This document shows, piece by piece, positions 5,025-14,196 of a stretch of DNA of 15,970 bases (position 1 is the stretch's first letter; every line of letters starts with the position of its first letter). The notes beneath the pieces were generated by a model. It saw only the letters and a list, made by a program, of their open reading frames with translations, had not been told where the DNA came from and ran no database searches. The stretch comes from an uncultured Prevotella sp. (GTDB lineage Bacteria; Bacteroidota; Bacteroidia; Bacteroidales; Bacteroidaceae). The stretch is from contig CAAGLS010000015.1 in assembly GCA_900770845.1 (NCBI GenBank), forward strand, positions 1 through 15,970. Direction: 5' to 3'. The position numbers were made by a program, and so were the translations under genes.

Positions 5025-8000
5025 TCAGCGGGTGAGCGAGAACTTCATGTTCAGGCCGAAGTCGTAGGTGGTGGTGGGGTAGCTGCTGCTCGAAAGCAAC
5101 GGCGTGTTGGTCTGCATGTCGTAGTAGAAGCTCATGGTCAGCATTCGCGAGAGCATGTAGTCGGCGGTGAAGCTGAGCTTGAAAGCGGTGTTGCCTGAGC
5201 TGGCCGTACTGGTCTGGGTGGCAATGTCGCGAGAGATGTTGGCCTGCTTGCGATAGCTCAAGTCGAGGCGCAGGTTGAGCTCATGGCCCATGCCCATGCC
5301 CTTGCCGTTGCGTCCCGACTGGGAGGAGTTGGAGTTGTTCTTGTTGTCGTCGTCGCCTTTCTTCTTCGACTTCACCTTACGATGGTTGCCACCGCCACCG
5401 AAGAGATTGAAGTTGCTCAACTTGTAGCCGGCGCCGAGAACCCAGTCGTGGCTTGTGGCCTCATTGAGCTGGATGCTCGTCATGGAGAGCGAGAGCACCC
5501 TCGTGGAGCGGTACTCAAGCTTGGCCGTGAGGTTGTTTTGCAGCGTGACGTCGACACCCAACAGAGGCGAGAACGACTCGTTGAGGCTCACGGTAGACAC
5601 ATTGTACATGCTGCTTGGGGTTGGATTGCCCGTTGTGGCGTTGGTGATGAATCCCAAGCCGTTCATATACTCCATGTAGGTGCTGTAGCTGCTGTAGGAG
5701 CCCACGGCGAAGATGCTGCGGTAGGCGTGGTTGATGTTGACGCTCTTGAACACATCGCGCAGGAAGGGCAACTTGCCCAAGCCGCTGTAGCGGATGCTCC
5801 AGTTGGGCAGCATGCGCGAGAGCGAGGGGAAGATGTCGAGCTTGCCGCCTCCCGACGAGGTGTAGGCCGAGAGGAAGGCCGGCACCATCACGTCGGCACT
5901 GTACTTGTCCACGCCACCATTGGCCGCGTCGAAGGTCTTGCCGGCCAATGTGGAGCCGGCGGGGTAGACGGCACCCGCATACCTGGCCTCCACACGCTGG
6001 CGGAAGCCCTCAAGCGAGTTGCAGAACTTGGAGAACGAGGTGCTTTGATAGCCGTTCTTGGCATCGCCTATCCCCTCGAAGGCACTCTTCAAGGATATGG
6101 TGGTCATATTGAACGAGCCGCTTTCGGTGGTGGGATTGCCCACATACATATATTGTATGCTGCGTCCACGCGTGGTGTTGCGGCTGGCGGTGAGGTCAAT
6201 CTTGAAGTTCTTGACAGGCTCCAAGGTCATGCGCACCTGCAGATCCTCGCTCTTGTTGGTCGTGGCGGGAGTGGCGACGGAGTCGTTGGTGAGCATCCAG
6301 CCTTTCTGCCGTGCCTTGTCGATGTAGCTGTCGCCAATCAGTCCGAAGGCGAAGTCAAGTCCCGGCGACAGCACGCCCGTGGTGCGGCTCTGGCCAAAGG
6401 CGTCGCCCACACTGGGCATGAAGCCCGGAAGCGACATCGAGTAGCGGTTGGTGTAGCTCAGGCTGACGTTGCGCACCATCATCATCACGCGGGCGGCCGA
6501 CTGGGCTATCTTATACCACCGCTCGTCGTCGAGCGGCGGCTTGGCCGTGACGCTGAGCTTGAGCTTCATGGCCGAGTCCACCTTGTTGGTGATGACGAGC
6601 GTGTTGTCATCCTTGCGGCGGTAGCGCAGCTTGAAGGGCTTGCCGTCGGCGGTCTTGGCCAACACGACGAGGCGGCGCGACTTCTTGTTGTGCTTCACCG
6701 TGATGGTGGTGTCGGGCATCAGCGTGATTTCCTTCTCGAAGGTGTTCTTGTTTTTCGGCAGGTTGCTCTTCTGCTCCTCGGCCTTCTGGTCCTGCTTCGA
6801 CTGCTTGTCGGTGCGGTCTCCACGAATCATCTGTTTCTTCTGGTTGAGGGCGTTGCGGCTCACAGCGCGGCGGTTGTCGCGGTCGAAGCGCTCGTTGGCC
6901 TTCTTGAGGAAAGGCACATGGTTGTAGAGCTTCACCAAATTGAAGGAGCCGTCAATGGTGAAAGTGCGGTTGTTGACGATGGTGTTGCCCAGGTCCACAC
7001 TGTCGTTGAGCAGGGTGCCACGCTGCCAGCTGTAGGTGGCGTTGTAGGAGGCGTTGCTGTTGATCCAGTCGAAGATGGGCACAAGGTTGAGCGGCAGCTG
7101 GTAGCTGGCCTGGAAGCTCTGGTTGTAGCTCAGAGGCGTACCAAAATGGCGCAGGCTCTGCTTCACCGAGTCCTTCCACGCCTCATAATGGTCGGGATAC
7201 AGGTCCTTGTTGATGGGCGTGTAGGGCTCTTCTATCTCCGCATTGGTGGCACTCTGGAAGTTCATGTGCAGGTTCTTGGTGAAGTCCCACCGCAATTGGA
7301 ACTCACGGTTCCAGAGGAACTGCTCGCTGAAGGTGAGCGGCAGCTGGCTGTTCTCCGTGGCCTCCATGTCGCGTTCCTGCAGCTCGTAGTAGTTGCGGGT
7401 GATTTCGGTGTTGAAGCCAACGCTCTGTGGCAGCCAGTTGAGGCCAAAGCGCTTGAAGATGTCCCAATACTTGGATTTTGACTTGATCTTCTTGAACGGC
7501 TCCCAAGCCTTGAACACCGGCGACCAGTTGTAGTCCATGGCTCCCCGCCATGCGTCCTCGTTCTCATACACGGTGGTCTCTCCCTGCGTGTGGCGGTGGG
7601 AGTGGCTGTAGGAGAAACTGAAGTTGGCCGGGTCGTAGGGCATGGGGTGGCGCTTGGTGGCAATGCCGATGCGGGCGTTGGAGATGGCGAAGTTGGTGTT
7701 GACGGTCTTCGTCACGGCGATGCTCTCTATGGAGTCGCGCTCCCTGCCGGTGGCGGCGTCGAGGGCGTCACTGAGCTTCAAGTCTGTGTCGAGCGGGTTG
7801 TACTTGGGCTTGATGCGCTCCTTGCTCACGCTGTAGTAGATGGGAATCGTCACCTTGGCCTTGTCGGGGAAGAACTTGCCCAACTCCAGGTTGGTGGTGA
7901 AGGTGTAGGTGCCATCGTCGTCGGTGGAGCGCTGCTGCACGCCTTCCTCCAGTCCGCCGAATCCCGCCGTGCTGTAGCGCCCCTGCAGGTTGAGCGTGCC

Positions 8001-11000
8001 GAAGTCGGAGAGCTGGATGTTCAAGTTGCCTTGGGCTGCCCAGCCACCGTCGTTGGTGTATTCGCGCAGACGGAGTTCGTTGAACCATATCTCGCCACTC
8101 TTCTGGTCGCCCGAGAGGTTGCGCACACCGATGATGATGGTCTTCACCTCGCCCAACGACGGGTTGCCCATCACCGTCATCTTGTTGTTGGGATGGCTGC
8201 TGTCGTAGGCCGAATAGGCACGCGTGTAGGAGGCCTGTCCGTTGGAGCGGGCCTTGTTGCGCTCACGCTTCAAGGTGGTGAGGGCTTCCAACGGAATGTT
8301 GAGCATATTCTCCTCGGGCCATACAAGCTGGCGGTCGGTGGCGCTGTACTTGTTGTAGTCGCTCTTGGGCGCAGTGAGTTTCAGCGGGATCTCATACTCA
8401 TAGTAGTTGTTCTTGTAGTCAGAACCTAAACGGATGAAGGCGGCCAGCTGGTTGTCCTGCAGGTTGGTGGTGTTCTGCTCGAAGGCATTGGCATGGATGA
8501 ACATCTGCAGCTGCTTGTACTGGCGCAGGTCGAGGGTGGTGTTCTTGTAGACACACTTCGACTCGTTGGTGCTCAGGTTGTTGACCGTCATCGAGAGCGA
8601 CTGCTCGTTGTTCTCCACAAGCTGCGGCTGCGTGGGGTCCTGCACACGCGAGATGCCCGGCGGCAGCACGTAGTTGACGGGGGTCTTGTCGTTGTTCTCC
8701 TCAATGTTGACCGAAGCGGTGGTCATCGTGCCCGTGGCGGCGCTCGGCGTAAGATTCTGGTCGTAGGTGCGCCACTCGCCCCTCACGAGGTCGAGCGAGC
8801 CAAAGCGGAGCGTGATGGGATGGGCAAAGCCGGTGACGAACACACGGATGAAGCGGATGCTGGAGAAGTCGCTGATGCTGCCCACCTTTTGCTGGAACTC
8901 GTCGAGCGGAATACGGAAGAGATACCAGTCGGCCCTTCCCCGTCCACCCTTGCGCAGTCCGGGGGAAGTCTCGCGCTTGTCGACGATGTAGTTCTGGCCC
9001 ACCACGAGGTCCTCGGGACGGATGGAGACGTGATACTGGTAGTATTTCTCGTATTCGTTGAGCGTGTAGTCCTGGTTGATGTCCTCCACGTCGGGCGTGG
9101 TCTTGTACGACGTGTCGTAGGTCTCCGTGCGGTTGTCGTTGTCGGGGGAGTTGCCTTGCGGATTGTTGATGTACTTGTAGCGGCGGATGATGGAGGCCTG
9201 CATCTGGTCGTAGTCCGAGCCGCGGAAATAATGGTAGTCGTCGCCGGCGGGGTCGGCCTGGATGCTGTCCCACACCTGCGCGTTCACCTTCGACTTCACC
9301 TCGTTGAGGTAATTCTGGTAAGGCGCGAAGGCCAGCTCCTCCTCGTCGTTGAGTCCGTTGAGGCCCACGTCCTGCAAGGCACGGCTGCCCTTTGTCGTCG
9401 CAAAGGCGTAGGTCACCGTGGGCTGGTTGGGTATGCGCCCCCACTGCGTCTCCGTCCAGTTGGTGGAGCCGTCGACAGGCATGCCGCTCTCATAGAACTT
9501 CTTGCCGTCGCGGAGGACATCCTCCGACACCTCGCCGAGATTGAAATAGAGGTCGCCGCCATAGTCGGAAGCCACGCCCTGCTCACGGGTGTAGATGAAG
9601 GGGTCGAGCATCCAGAACTCGATATACTCGATGTTGTTCTCCTCGAAGTCGCTGTTGTCTATCTTGCGCATCATGCCGCCCCAGTGGTTCCGCGGGTTGT
9701 TGAGCGTGCCGTCGCTGTTGAGGTCGGGATTGAAGTTGTAGGGGCCGCGCTCGTTGGGGTAATACGTCAGGTTGAGCGTGGAGATGGTGGCTGTGGCTCC
9801 GTTGTAGCTGCTCTGGTTGCGGTTGGGATAGAGCTCGTTGACATAGACCTCGCGCACATAGTAGTTGGACAGCTGTTCCAAGTCGCTGCGGATATGCCCG
9901 GGGGTGAGCGACGAGGAGCGGCGCGTGAAGAGGGGGTCGATGGTATACCATGAGAGGAGCGAGCGGTTGTAGCCCGAGCGCAGCGTGGTCTTGTCGCTGT
10001 ATTCGGGGAACATCGTAGGCACACTCGACAGCATCCACGACGTTGGCGTGAGGATGCTGATTTTGTTGGTGGAGTTCTCAAAGTCGTCTATGTAGGAGGC
10101 GTTGTCCTGCGTGCCGCTGCTCTGTCCGGCTATGAGCTGGGCAAACTCTCCCGTGAACGAGATCTGCGAGGGCTGCGTGAGGTGGAGGAAAGGCAGCTTG
10201 TCGAGCACATTGGTGAGCCACTGGCTTTCCTTCTTCCAGTTGAGGTTGAGGCCCCAGATGGTGTTGTTGAGCGGTTCCGAGCCCATGTTCACCTTTGAGG
10301 TCAGTGCCTGCTCCGAGAGGTGGAGCAGCGTACCGCTCATCTGGAAGTTCTTGGTGAAGTCGTACTCCCAGTTGAATCCGAACATGGTCTTCCGCTCCTG
10401 CCCATAGTCAGTGTTGCTCTCCAACGACACGCTCACGTTGGTGCCGGCGTCGATGATGCTCTGATTGAGTATGGTCACCGTACCACCGCTGTAGTCCACG
10501 CTGTAGTCGCTGCCTTCGGTCAGCGTCACGCCACCCGCCGTCACCACCACGGAGCCCTGAGGGACATTGTAGGCTCCAAGCGATATGACATTGGCCGCCG
10601 TGCCGCGGAACTGGCCCACGAGCATATACTTGTCCTTCTCGGCTATCTGCTTGGCCACGGTCTTGATGGAGTCGTAGAGTTCCGTGAAGGCGTATTTCTG
10701 CGCGTCGGCCGCACTCACTCCCTTGCTCACCAGATAGTCGTACATATATCGTCCGAAAGGCTCCGGCTCGGGGAAGAACACGCGTCCCTTGCTCACGGTG
10801 TAGCCCTCCACATAGTCGAAGTAGCCGTTGGAGTGCACCTTGTTGTTGTTGTCGAGCCGGTCGGCTCCCAAAAGCTTGATGATGGTCTGGCTCTTCACCT
10901 GCGGCTCGGGTATATAAGAAATGTATACACCGGCCGTGTCGCTTTGGTATTTCACATCCAAGCGGAACTTGTCCTTCTCCATGGAACTGCTTCCAAGGTT

Positions 11001-12704
11001 GTAGACGTTCTTCATCATCAGTCCCCAGTTGCCCTGCTGCGGCGTGTTGCTGGTGTTCTTGAGCGATTTCACGAAGAGCGTCTGGTTGACATCGGTCACG
11101 TCCGAGGCGAACTCTCCCACCTGATAGGTCATTCCGCCGTAGGTGTACTCGTAGGCCACGGCCAGCACCTGGTCGGTCTGCAGTGTGGAGTTGAGCGAGA
11201 TGTAGCCCAACGCCGTGTTGACGGTATATTCCGAAGAGTTGAGCAGTCGCGCCTTCTCTATCTTCTCATAGTCGGTGCCGCCCACGAGTCCCGCCCCGTC
11301 GAGGGTCGAGGAGGCTTGGTCGATGTCGCGGGCTGCGACGTAGCTGCCCACCATCTCGGCGTATTCGCTGTTGGCATTGTTGGAAGGCACGGGCTGCCCC
11401 GTCACGCCCCAGCGCGGGTTGCTCACCTTGGCGTTCTCGCCCAAGTCGGTCAGAGCCACGATGTTGCGGGTGTTGGATGTCGTTCCCGACTTGTTGGTCA
11501 CCCACACTTCCACGCGGTTGATGTTCACGCCCGTGGTCAGGTTGGGCAGGGTGCTCATGCCCTGTGCGTAATGGTCGCGGAAATACTGGGAGAGGAAGAA
11601 GTGGCGGTTCTCCTCATAGTTGGCCACATCTATCTCAAACGGCGTGAGCTGCACGCCGCCCTTGCTCGACACAGTCTTCGTGGACGACTTCTTCTGCGAG
11701 AAGACCGTCTGCAGCTTCAGCTTGCCAAACTGCATGTCGGTTCTCAAGCCGAAGAGCGAGCTGGCTCCCTTCACCAGGCTGGAGTTGCTGGGGAAGGAGA
11801 TGTTGCCGGCCTCCACGAGCTTGATGATTTCGTCTTCCTTGCCGTCGTATTTCAGTTTCAGGTTTTGGGCGTCATAGTCGAAGGTGGCGTCGGTGTTGTA
11901 GTTCAGGTTGAGGTTCACCTTGTCGCCCACCTTGCCGTTCATGTTCAGATTGATTTTCTCGTCGAAGTCCATCGTCGTGGTCTTGCGGTTGCGGATGGGG
12001 AGCGACGGGTTGTCGATGTTCTTGAATGTGGCGCCAAACTTCAGCTCGGCTGTTCCCTGCGTCTTGATGCGCACGCCGCCGGGGCCGAAGATTTTCTCCG
12101 CCGGCCCCAAGTCGAAGTGCATGTCGGTGAAGTCGAACTTCTCCTTTCCCTTGGCTTTGTAGATTTCAGAGTTCTTGTCTCTGAAGAACTGCTGCATCGA
12201 CCTTTGCTCCACCCATTTGCGATACTCCTCGGGAGTCATCATGATGGGGGCATTGATGTAGGTGTCGCTGATTTTTGAGCCGATGATGTATCGGTCGAGA
12301 GTGTCGTTGTACACCACGTCCTGCTTCAAGTTGTCGGGGCGCTTCAAGTCGGCCGGGTTCTGGTCCAGGTCGTCGTAGGTGACGGGAGTGGTGCGCTGGA
12401 TCTGCCAGCGGGGATGGAGCAGCGAGTCGGGAATCTCCTCCTCGTCGGCCGACACGGCCTGCGCCTTCACCTCCATGGCCGGCTTCTTGGGCTTGTTGTC
12501 CTGCTGCCCCGCGTTCTTCTGCTTGTCGTCCTGCCGGTTGGGATGGTTGGCCTGTGGGGTCAGCCCGTTGTTGCCCTGTTGCTGCTGCGTCCGCTGCGAC
12601 CGTCGCGTGAGGTCGTCCTGCAGGAAAGGCACGGCAAGGGCATAGCTGGCCACCAAGACGGCCAGCACAACCATAAACTTTCTATGGAACAACCTGCTTT
12701 TCAT
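5025..12704 (-). CDS. sprA: T9SS outer-membrane translocon protein SprA (Sov)
   Basis: A 2559-residue protein recognised as SprA/Sov, the very large outer-membrane beta-barrel that forms the conduit of the type IX secretion system; the Flavobacterium homologue has a 36-strand barrel (established knowledge). Seen here: a signal peptide with hydrophobic MVVLAVLVASYALA (residues 11-24), a Gln/Asn/Lys-rich linker at about 40-75, then long alternating Tyr/Asn/Thr-rich beta segments and a C-terminus ending YDFGLNMKFSLTR, as for a final barrel strand. Two polar insertions stand out: a Lys/Arg/Gln-rich tract at about 1930-1990 and a Lys/Asp/Asn/Ser-rich tract at about 2435-2475 next to a GGGG. Both probably lie in loops or the periplasmic part. 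Length is within the family range. It lies 83 nt after ruvA, a conserved linkage. The frame is intact over 7.7 kb. Confidence 0.95.
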   Translation of the reverse strand: MKSRLFHRKFMVVLAVLVASYALAVPFLQDDLTRRSQRTQQQQGNNGLTPQANHPNRQDDKQKNAGQQDNKPKKPAMEVKAQAVSADEEEIPDSLLHPRWQIQRTTPVTYDDLDQNPADLKRPDNLKQDVVYNDTLDRYIIGSKISDTYINAPIMMTPEEYRKWVEQRSMQQFFRDKNSEIYKAKGKEKFDFTDMHFDLGPAEKIFGPGGVRIKTQGTAELKFGATFKNIDNPSLPIRNRKTTTMDFDEKINLNMNGKVGDKVNLNLNYNTDATFDYDAQNLKLKYDGKEDEIIKLVEAGNISFPSNSSLVKGASSLFGLRTDMQFGKLKLQTVFSQKKSSTKTVSSKGGVQLTPFEIDVANYEENRHFFLSQYFRDHYAQGMSTLPNLTTGVNINRVEVWVTNKSGTTSNTRNIVALTDLGENAKVSNPRWGVTGQPVPSNNANSEYAEMVGSYVAARDIDQASSTLDGAGLVGGTDYEKIEKARLLNSSEYTVNTALGYISLNSTLQTDQVLAVAYEYTYGGMTYQVGEFASDVTDVNQTLFVKSLKNTSNTPQQGNWGLMMKNVYNLGSSSMEKDKFRLDVKYQSDTAGVYISYIPEPQVKSQTIIKLLGADRLDNNNKVHSNGYFDYVEGYTVSKGRVFFPEPEPFGRYMYDYLVSKGVSAADAQKYAFTELYDSIKTVAKQIAEKDKYMLVGQFRGTAANVISLGAYNVPQGSVVVTAGGVTLTEGSDYSVDYSGGTVTILNQSIIDAGTNVSVSLESNTDYGQERKTMFGFNWEYDFTKNFQMSGTLLHLSEQALTSKVNMGSEPLNNTIWGLNLNWKKESQWLTNVLDKLPFLHLTQPSQISFTGEFAQLIAGQSSGTQDNASYIDDFENSTNKISILTPTSWMLSSVPTMFPEYSDKTTLRSGYNRSLLSWYTIDPLFTRRSSSLTPGHIRSDLEQLSNYYVREVYVNELYPNRNQSSYNGATATISTLNLTYYPNERGPYNFNPDLNSDGTLNNPRNHWGGMMRKIDNSDFEENNIEYIEFWMLDPFIYTREQGVASDYGGDLYFNLGEVSEDVLRDGKKFYESGMPVDGSTNWTETQWGRIPNQPTVTYAFATTKGSRALQDVGLNGLNDEEELAFAPYQNYLNEVKSKVNAQVWDSIQADPAGDDYHYFRGSDYDQMQASIIRRYKYINNPQGNSPDNDNRTETYDTSYKTTPDVEDINQDYTLNEYEKYYQYHVSIRPEDLVVGQNYIVDKRETSPGLRKGGRGRADWYLFRIPLDEFQQKVGSISDFSSIRFIRVFVTGFAHPITLRFGSLDLVRGEWRTYDQNLTPSAATGTMTTASVNIEENNDKTPVNYVLPPGISRVQDPTQPQLVENNEQSLSMTVNNLSTNESKCVYKNTTLDLRQYKQLQMFIHANAFEQNTTNLQDNQLAAFIRLGSDYKNNYYEYEIPLKLTAPKSDYNKYSATDRQLVWPEENMLNIPLEALTTLKRERNKARSNGQASYTRAYSAYDSSHPNNKMTVMGNPSLGEVKTIIIGVRNLSGDQKSGEIWFNELRLREYTNDGGWAAQGNLNIQLSDFGTLNLQGRYSTAGFGGLEEGVQQRSTDDDGTYTFTTNLELGKFFPDKAKVTIPIYYSVSKERIKPKYNPLDTDLKLSDALDAATGRERDSIESIAVTKTVNTNFAISNARIGIATKRHPMPYDPANFSFSYSHSHRHTQGETTVYENEDAWRGAMDYNWSPVFKAWEPFKKIKSKSKYWDIFKRFGLNWLPQSVGFNTEITRNYYELQERDMEATENSQLPLTFSEQFLWNREFQLRWDFTKNLHMNFQSATNAEIEEPYTPINKDLYPDHYEAWKDSVKQSLRHFGTPLSYNQSFQASYQLPLNLVPIFDWINSNASYNATYSWQRGTLLNDSVDLGNTIVNNRTFTIDGSFNLVKLYNHVPFLKKANERFDRDNRRAVSRNALNQKKQMIRGDRTDKQSKQDQKAEEQKSNLPKNKNTFEKEITLMPDTTITVKHNKKSRRLVVLAKTADGKPFKLRYRRKDDNTLVITNKVDSAMKLKLSVTAKPPLDDERWYKIAQSAARVMMMVRNVSLSYTNRYSMSLPGFMPSVGDAFGQSRTTGVLSPGLDFAFGLIGDSYIDKARQKGWMLTNDSVATPATTNKSEDLQVRMTLEPVKNFKIDLTASRNTTRGRSIQYMYVGNPTTESGSFNMTTISLKSAFEGIGDAKNGYQSTSFSKFCNSLEGFRQRVEARYAGAVYPAGSTLAGKTFDAANGGVDKYSADVMVPAFLSAYTSSGGGKLDIFPSLSRMLPNWSIRYSGLGKLPFLRDVFKSVNINHAYRSIFAVGSYSSYSTYMEYMNGLGFITNATTGNPTPSSMYNVSTVSLNESFSPLLGVDVTLQNNLTAKLEYRSTRVLSLSMTSIQLNEATSHDWVLGAGYKLSNFNLFGGGGNHRKVKSKKKGDDDNKNNSNSSQSGRNGKGMGMGHELNLRLDLSYRKQANISRDIATQTSTASSGNTAFKLSFTADYMLSRMLTMSFYYDMQTNTPLLSSSSYPTTTYDFGLNMKFSLTR

Positions 12705-12787
12705 TCACGGAAACCAATGGGGGCGGACGGCATGGGCATTCGCGTAAAGAACGTCCAGTCAACACGCCTCCCGTTTATGGAAAATCG

Positions 12788-13402
12788 CTATTTAATCATT
12801 TTCAAAGCCAGCTTCACCACTTGCTGCACCTCGATGCCGGGATTGTCCTTCATCACCTGGTCCACCACCTTGGCGCTGGGAGCCGGCGAGAAGCCAAGCA
12901 TCACAAGGGCGCTCACGGCCTCCTCCTTCACGGGAGAGTCCACTGTGGCCGCGTCCCCGCCACCGGCGCTCACCTCCTGGGTGATGCCCAACGACAGCAC
13001 CTTGTCCTTGAGGTCTACGATGATGCGCTGGGCGGTCTTCAACCCGATGCCCTTCACCGACTTGAGCAGCCTGTCGTTGCCCGAGGCTATGGCGTTGCCC
13101 AACTCGGCGGCCGAAAGCGACGAGAGGATCATGCGCGCGGTGTTGGCCCCCACTCCCGACACGGTGATGAGCAGCCGATACAGCTCGCGCTCCTTCTTCG
13201 TGGCAAAGCCATAGAGCGTGAAGCTGTCGTCGCGGCCGCCGGCCACGAGAGCCTCGTGCACATAGAGCTTGACTTCTTTCTTTCCTTGGATGGAACTATA
13301 GGTGTTGAGCGAAATGTTGAGCGCGTAGCCCACTCCCGCAGCCTCAACCACAGCCAAGGCCGGCGTGAGGTCGGTCAACTCCCCTTTGATATACTCAATC
13401 AT
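12788..13402 (-). CDS. ruvA: Holliday junction branch migration complex subunit RuvA
   Basis: A 204-residue DNA-binding protein that forms a tetramer on Holliday junctions and recruits the RuvB motor. The three domains are visible: an OB-fold N-terminus (MIEYIKGEL to about residue 65, including the FTLYGF motif), two helix-hairpin-helix motifs (LLITVSGVGANTA, 77-89, and LLKSVKGIGLKTAQRII, 112-128), and a C-terminal RuvB-binding domain (about 155-204, beginning SPVKEEAVSALVMLGF) after a flexible linker with GGG. Length is typical. I chose the start at 13402 because MIEYIKGEL is close to the family N-terminus; the in-frame upstream extension to 13474 adds residues unlike RuvA. sprA follows 83 nt downstream, so the two are probably co-transcribed. 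Confidence 0.96.
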   Translation of the reverse strand: MIEYIKGELTDLTPALAVVEAAGVGYALNISLNTYSSIQGKKEVKLYVHEALVAGGRDDSFTLYGFATKKERELYRLLITVSGVGANTARMILSSLSAAELGNAIASGNDRLLKSVKGIGLKTAQRIIVDLKDKVLSLGITQEVSAGGGDAATVDSPVKEEAVSALVMLGFSPAPSAKVVDQVMKDNPGIEVQQVVKLALKMIK

Positions 13403-13516
13403 TTTCAGTCTGATGCAAGATGATACTTTGATAAAACGCATGAATCGGGAAATTATTATATTCAAGTTTGTCAAGTTGCCAACTTATGTCCTTTCAAGGA
13501 GTTGCTTACAAAGTGC

Positions 13517-13604
13517 GGCAATTGGCACGATATATCGAGGCTGTTGCCACGATATTTTGAGGCAATTGGCACGATAAATCGAGGCTGTTGCCACGAAAAG
13601 TAAA
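13517..13604. repeat. Four-unit 22-bp repeat in alternating A/B order
   Basis: Units lie at 13517-13538, 13539-13560, 13561-13582 and 13583-13604. Units one and three share GGCAATTGGCACGATA; units two and four share GGCTGTTGCCACGA. The array is thus also two copies of a 44-bp dimer, and all units follow a GGC-x-x-TTG-x-CACGA pattern. Unit four is degraded after its first 14 bases. Unit one contains the palindrome CGATATATCG. Confidence 0.9.
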
Positions 13605-13752
13605 GAAGACTATAAGGAAAGATTGGTTATGCATGACGAACGTTCAAGTTCCCAACCCGCGAAGCATGAATGATTATATCCCGACCGCTCCGGTAGTTGT
13701 TGCCCGCCAAAGATAAAATCCCCGCATCTTACTGTTTTTAGAGATATTATTT

Positions 13753-13766
13753 GTAATTTTGCACCG
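13753..13766 (+). promoter_or_regulatory. Promoter of the PH-like membrane protein gene
   Basis: The -7 box TAATTTTG is at 13754-13761. The 14-mer GTAATTTTGCACCG at 13753-13766 is identical to the one in the etfB promoter on the other strand. A -33 box is weak (TTACTG at 13729-13734). The start codon at 13771 lies only 10 nt after the box, so the transcript would have almost no leader. Confidence 0.6.
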
Positions 13767-13770
13767 TCTT

Positions 13771-14160
13771 ATGAAACGAACATTCCAACGCAACTTCACC
13801 CTACAGACCAAGTTGGGCTTGATTGTCTTCCTGGTCCTTGCGGTCTACTTCTTCTGGCAGCGCGAGGTGCTTCCGGGAGGGGTCATGGCGCTGATTGTCG
13901 TGGCCACCATGGAGCATGTGCTCCACTCGGCCTACATCTTCGACGGCGACGAGCTCATCATCTATAAGGGCCGCTTCAGCCGCACCCGTAGGATCCGCAT
14001 CGACGAAATCACCAACTGCCGCCGCATGCGCACCACCTTTGGCATCGTGCACTACCTGCTCATAGAATACGGAGCGGGGCATGTCGCCGATGTCGAGCCG
14101 GCCTTGGAGGAAGAGTTCATCAAAGAGCTGAGGAAGAGGCAAGGCATGCATAATGCATAA
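13771..14160 (+). CDS. Small membrane protein with PH-like domain
   Basis: A 129-residue protein. Two adjacent hydrophobic segments (about residues 15-29 and 34-51) suggest a short membrane hairpin; a soluble domain of about 75 residues follows (FDGDELIIYKGRFSRTRRIRIDEITNC...), with the strand pattern and R-I-x-I-D-E-I motif of bacterial PH-like (DUF304-like) proteins. The end is charged (EEEFIKELRKRQG). I recall similar small PH-domain proteins in Prevotella; no function is known to me, and membrane localisation is inferred. ATG 13771 is preferred over an upstream in-frame TTG at 13759, which overlaps the promoter box. The final residues MHNA and the stop are made of a 7-bp repeat, so the true ancestral end may have been QG or nearby. 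Confidence 0.75.
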   Translation: MKRTFQRNFTLQTKLGLIVFLVLAVYFFWQREVLPGGVMALIVVATMEHVLHSAYIFDGDELIIYKGRFSRTRRIRIDEITNCRRMRTTFGIVHYLLIEYGAGHVADVEPALEEEFIKELRKRQGMHNA

Positions 14161-14176
14161 TGCATAATGCATAATT
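14146..14176. repeat. Heptanucleotide microsatellite ATGCATA x4
   Basis: Four exact copies of ATGCATA at 14146-14173, followed by ATT. The array covers the last codons and the TAA stop of the PH-like gene and continues into the spacer. The unit is 7 bp, so gain or loss of one unit would shift frame, but stops recur within the array. Confidence 0.95.
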
Positions 14177-14196
14177 GGCTGCGCTTTCCGATAGGG

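Larger units (their letters stand above)
13403..13770. other. Divergent intergenic region between ruvA and the PH-like gene
   Basis: A 368-bp region with no convincing gene on either strand. It contains the four-unit 22-bp array at 13517-13604 and the promoter of the rightward gene at 13754-13761. A clear TAnnTTTG promoter for ruvA was not found; the best match on the minus strand has two mismatches and no matching -33 box. Confidence 0.7.

Noticed and set aside
5283..7481. Open frame of 732 codons on the plus strand, opposite sprA
   Set aside because: It mirrors sprA, whose codon use avoids TTA, CTA and TCA, so the opposite strand stays open. The product is His/Val/Ala/Leu-rich with no domain. 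The same holds for 8493-9953 and 10320-12278.
13455..13474. TTGACA and TATAAT on the minus strand upstream of ruvA
   Set aside because: The two hexamers are only 8 nt apart, far from the 17 nt needed, and Bacteroidetes do not use this consensus as their main promoter.
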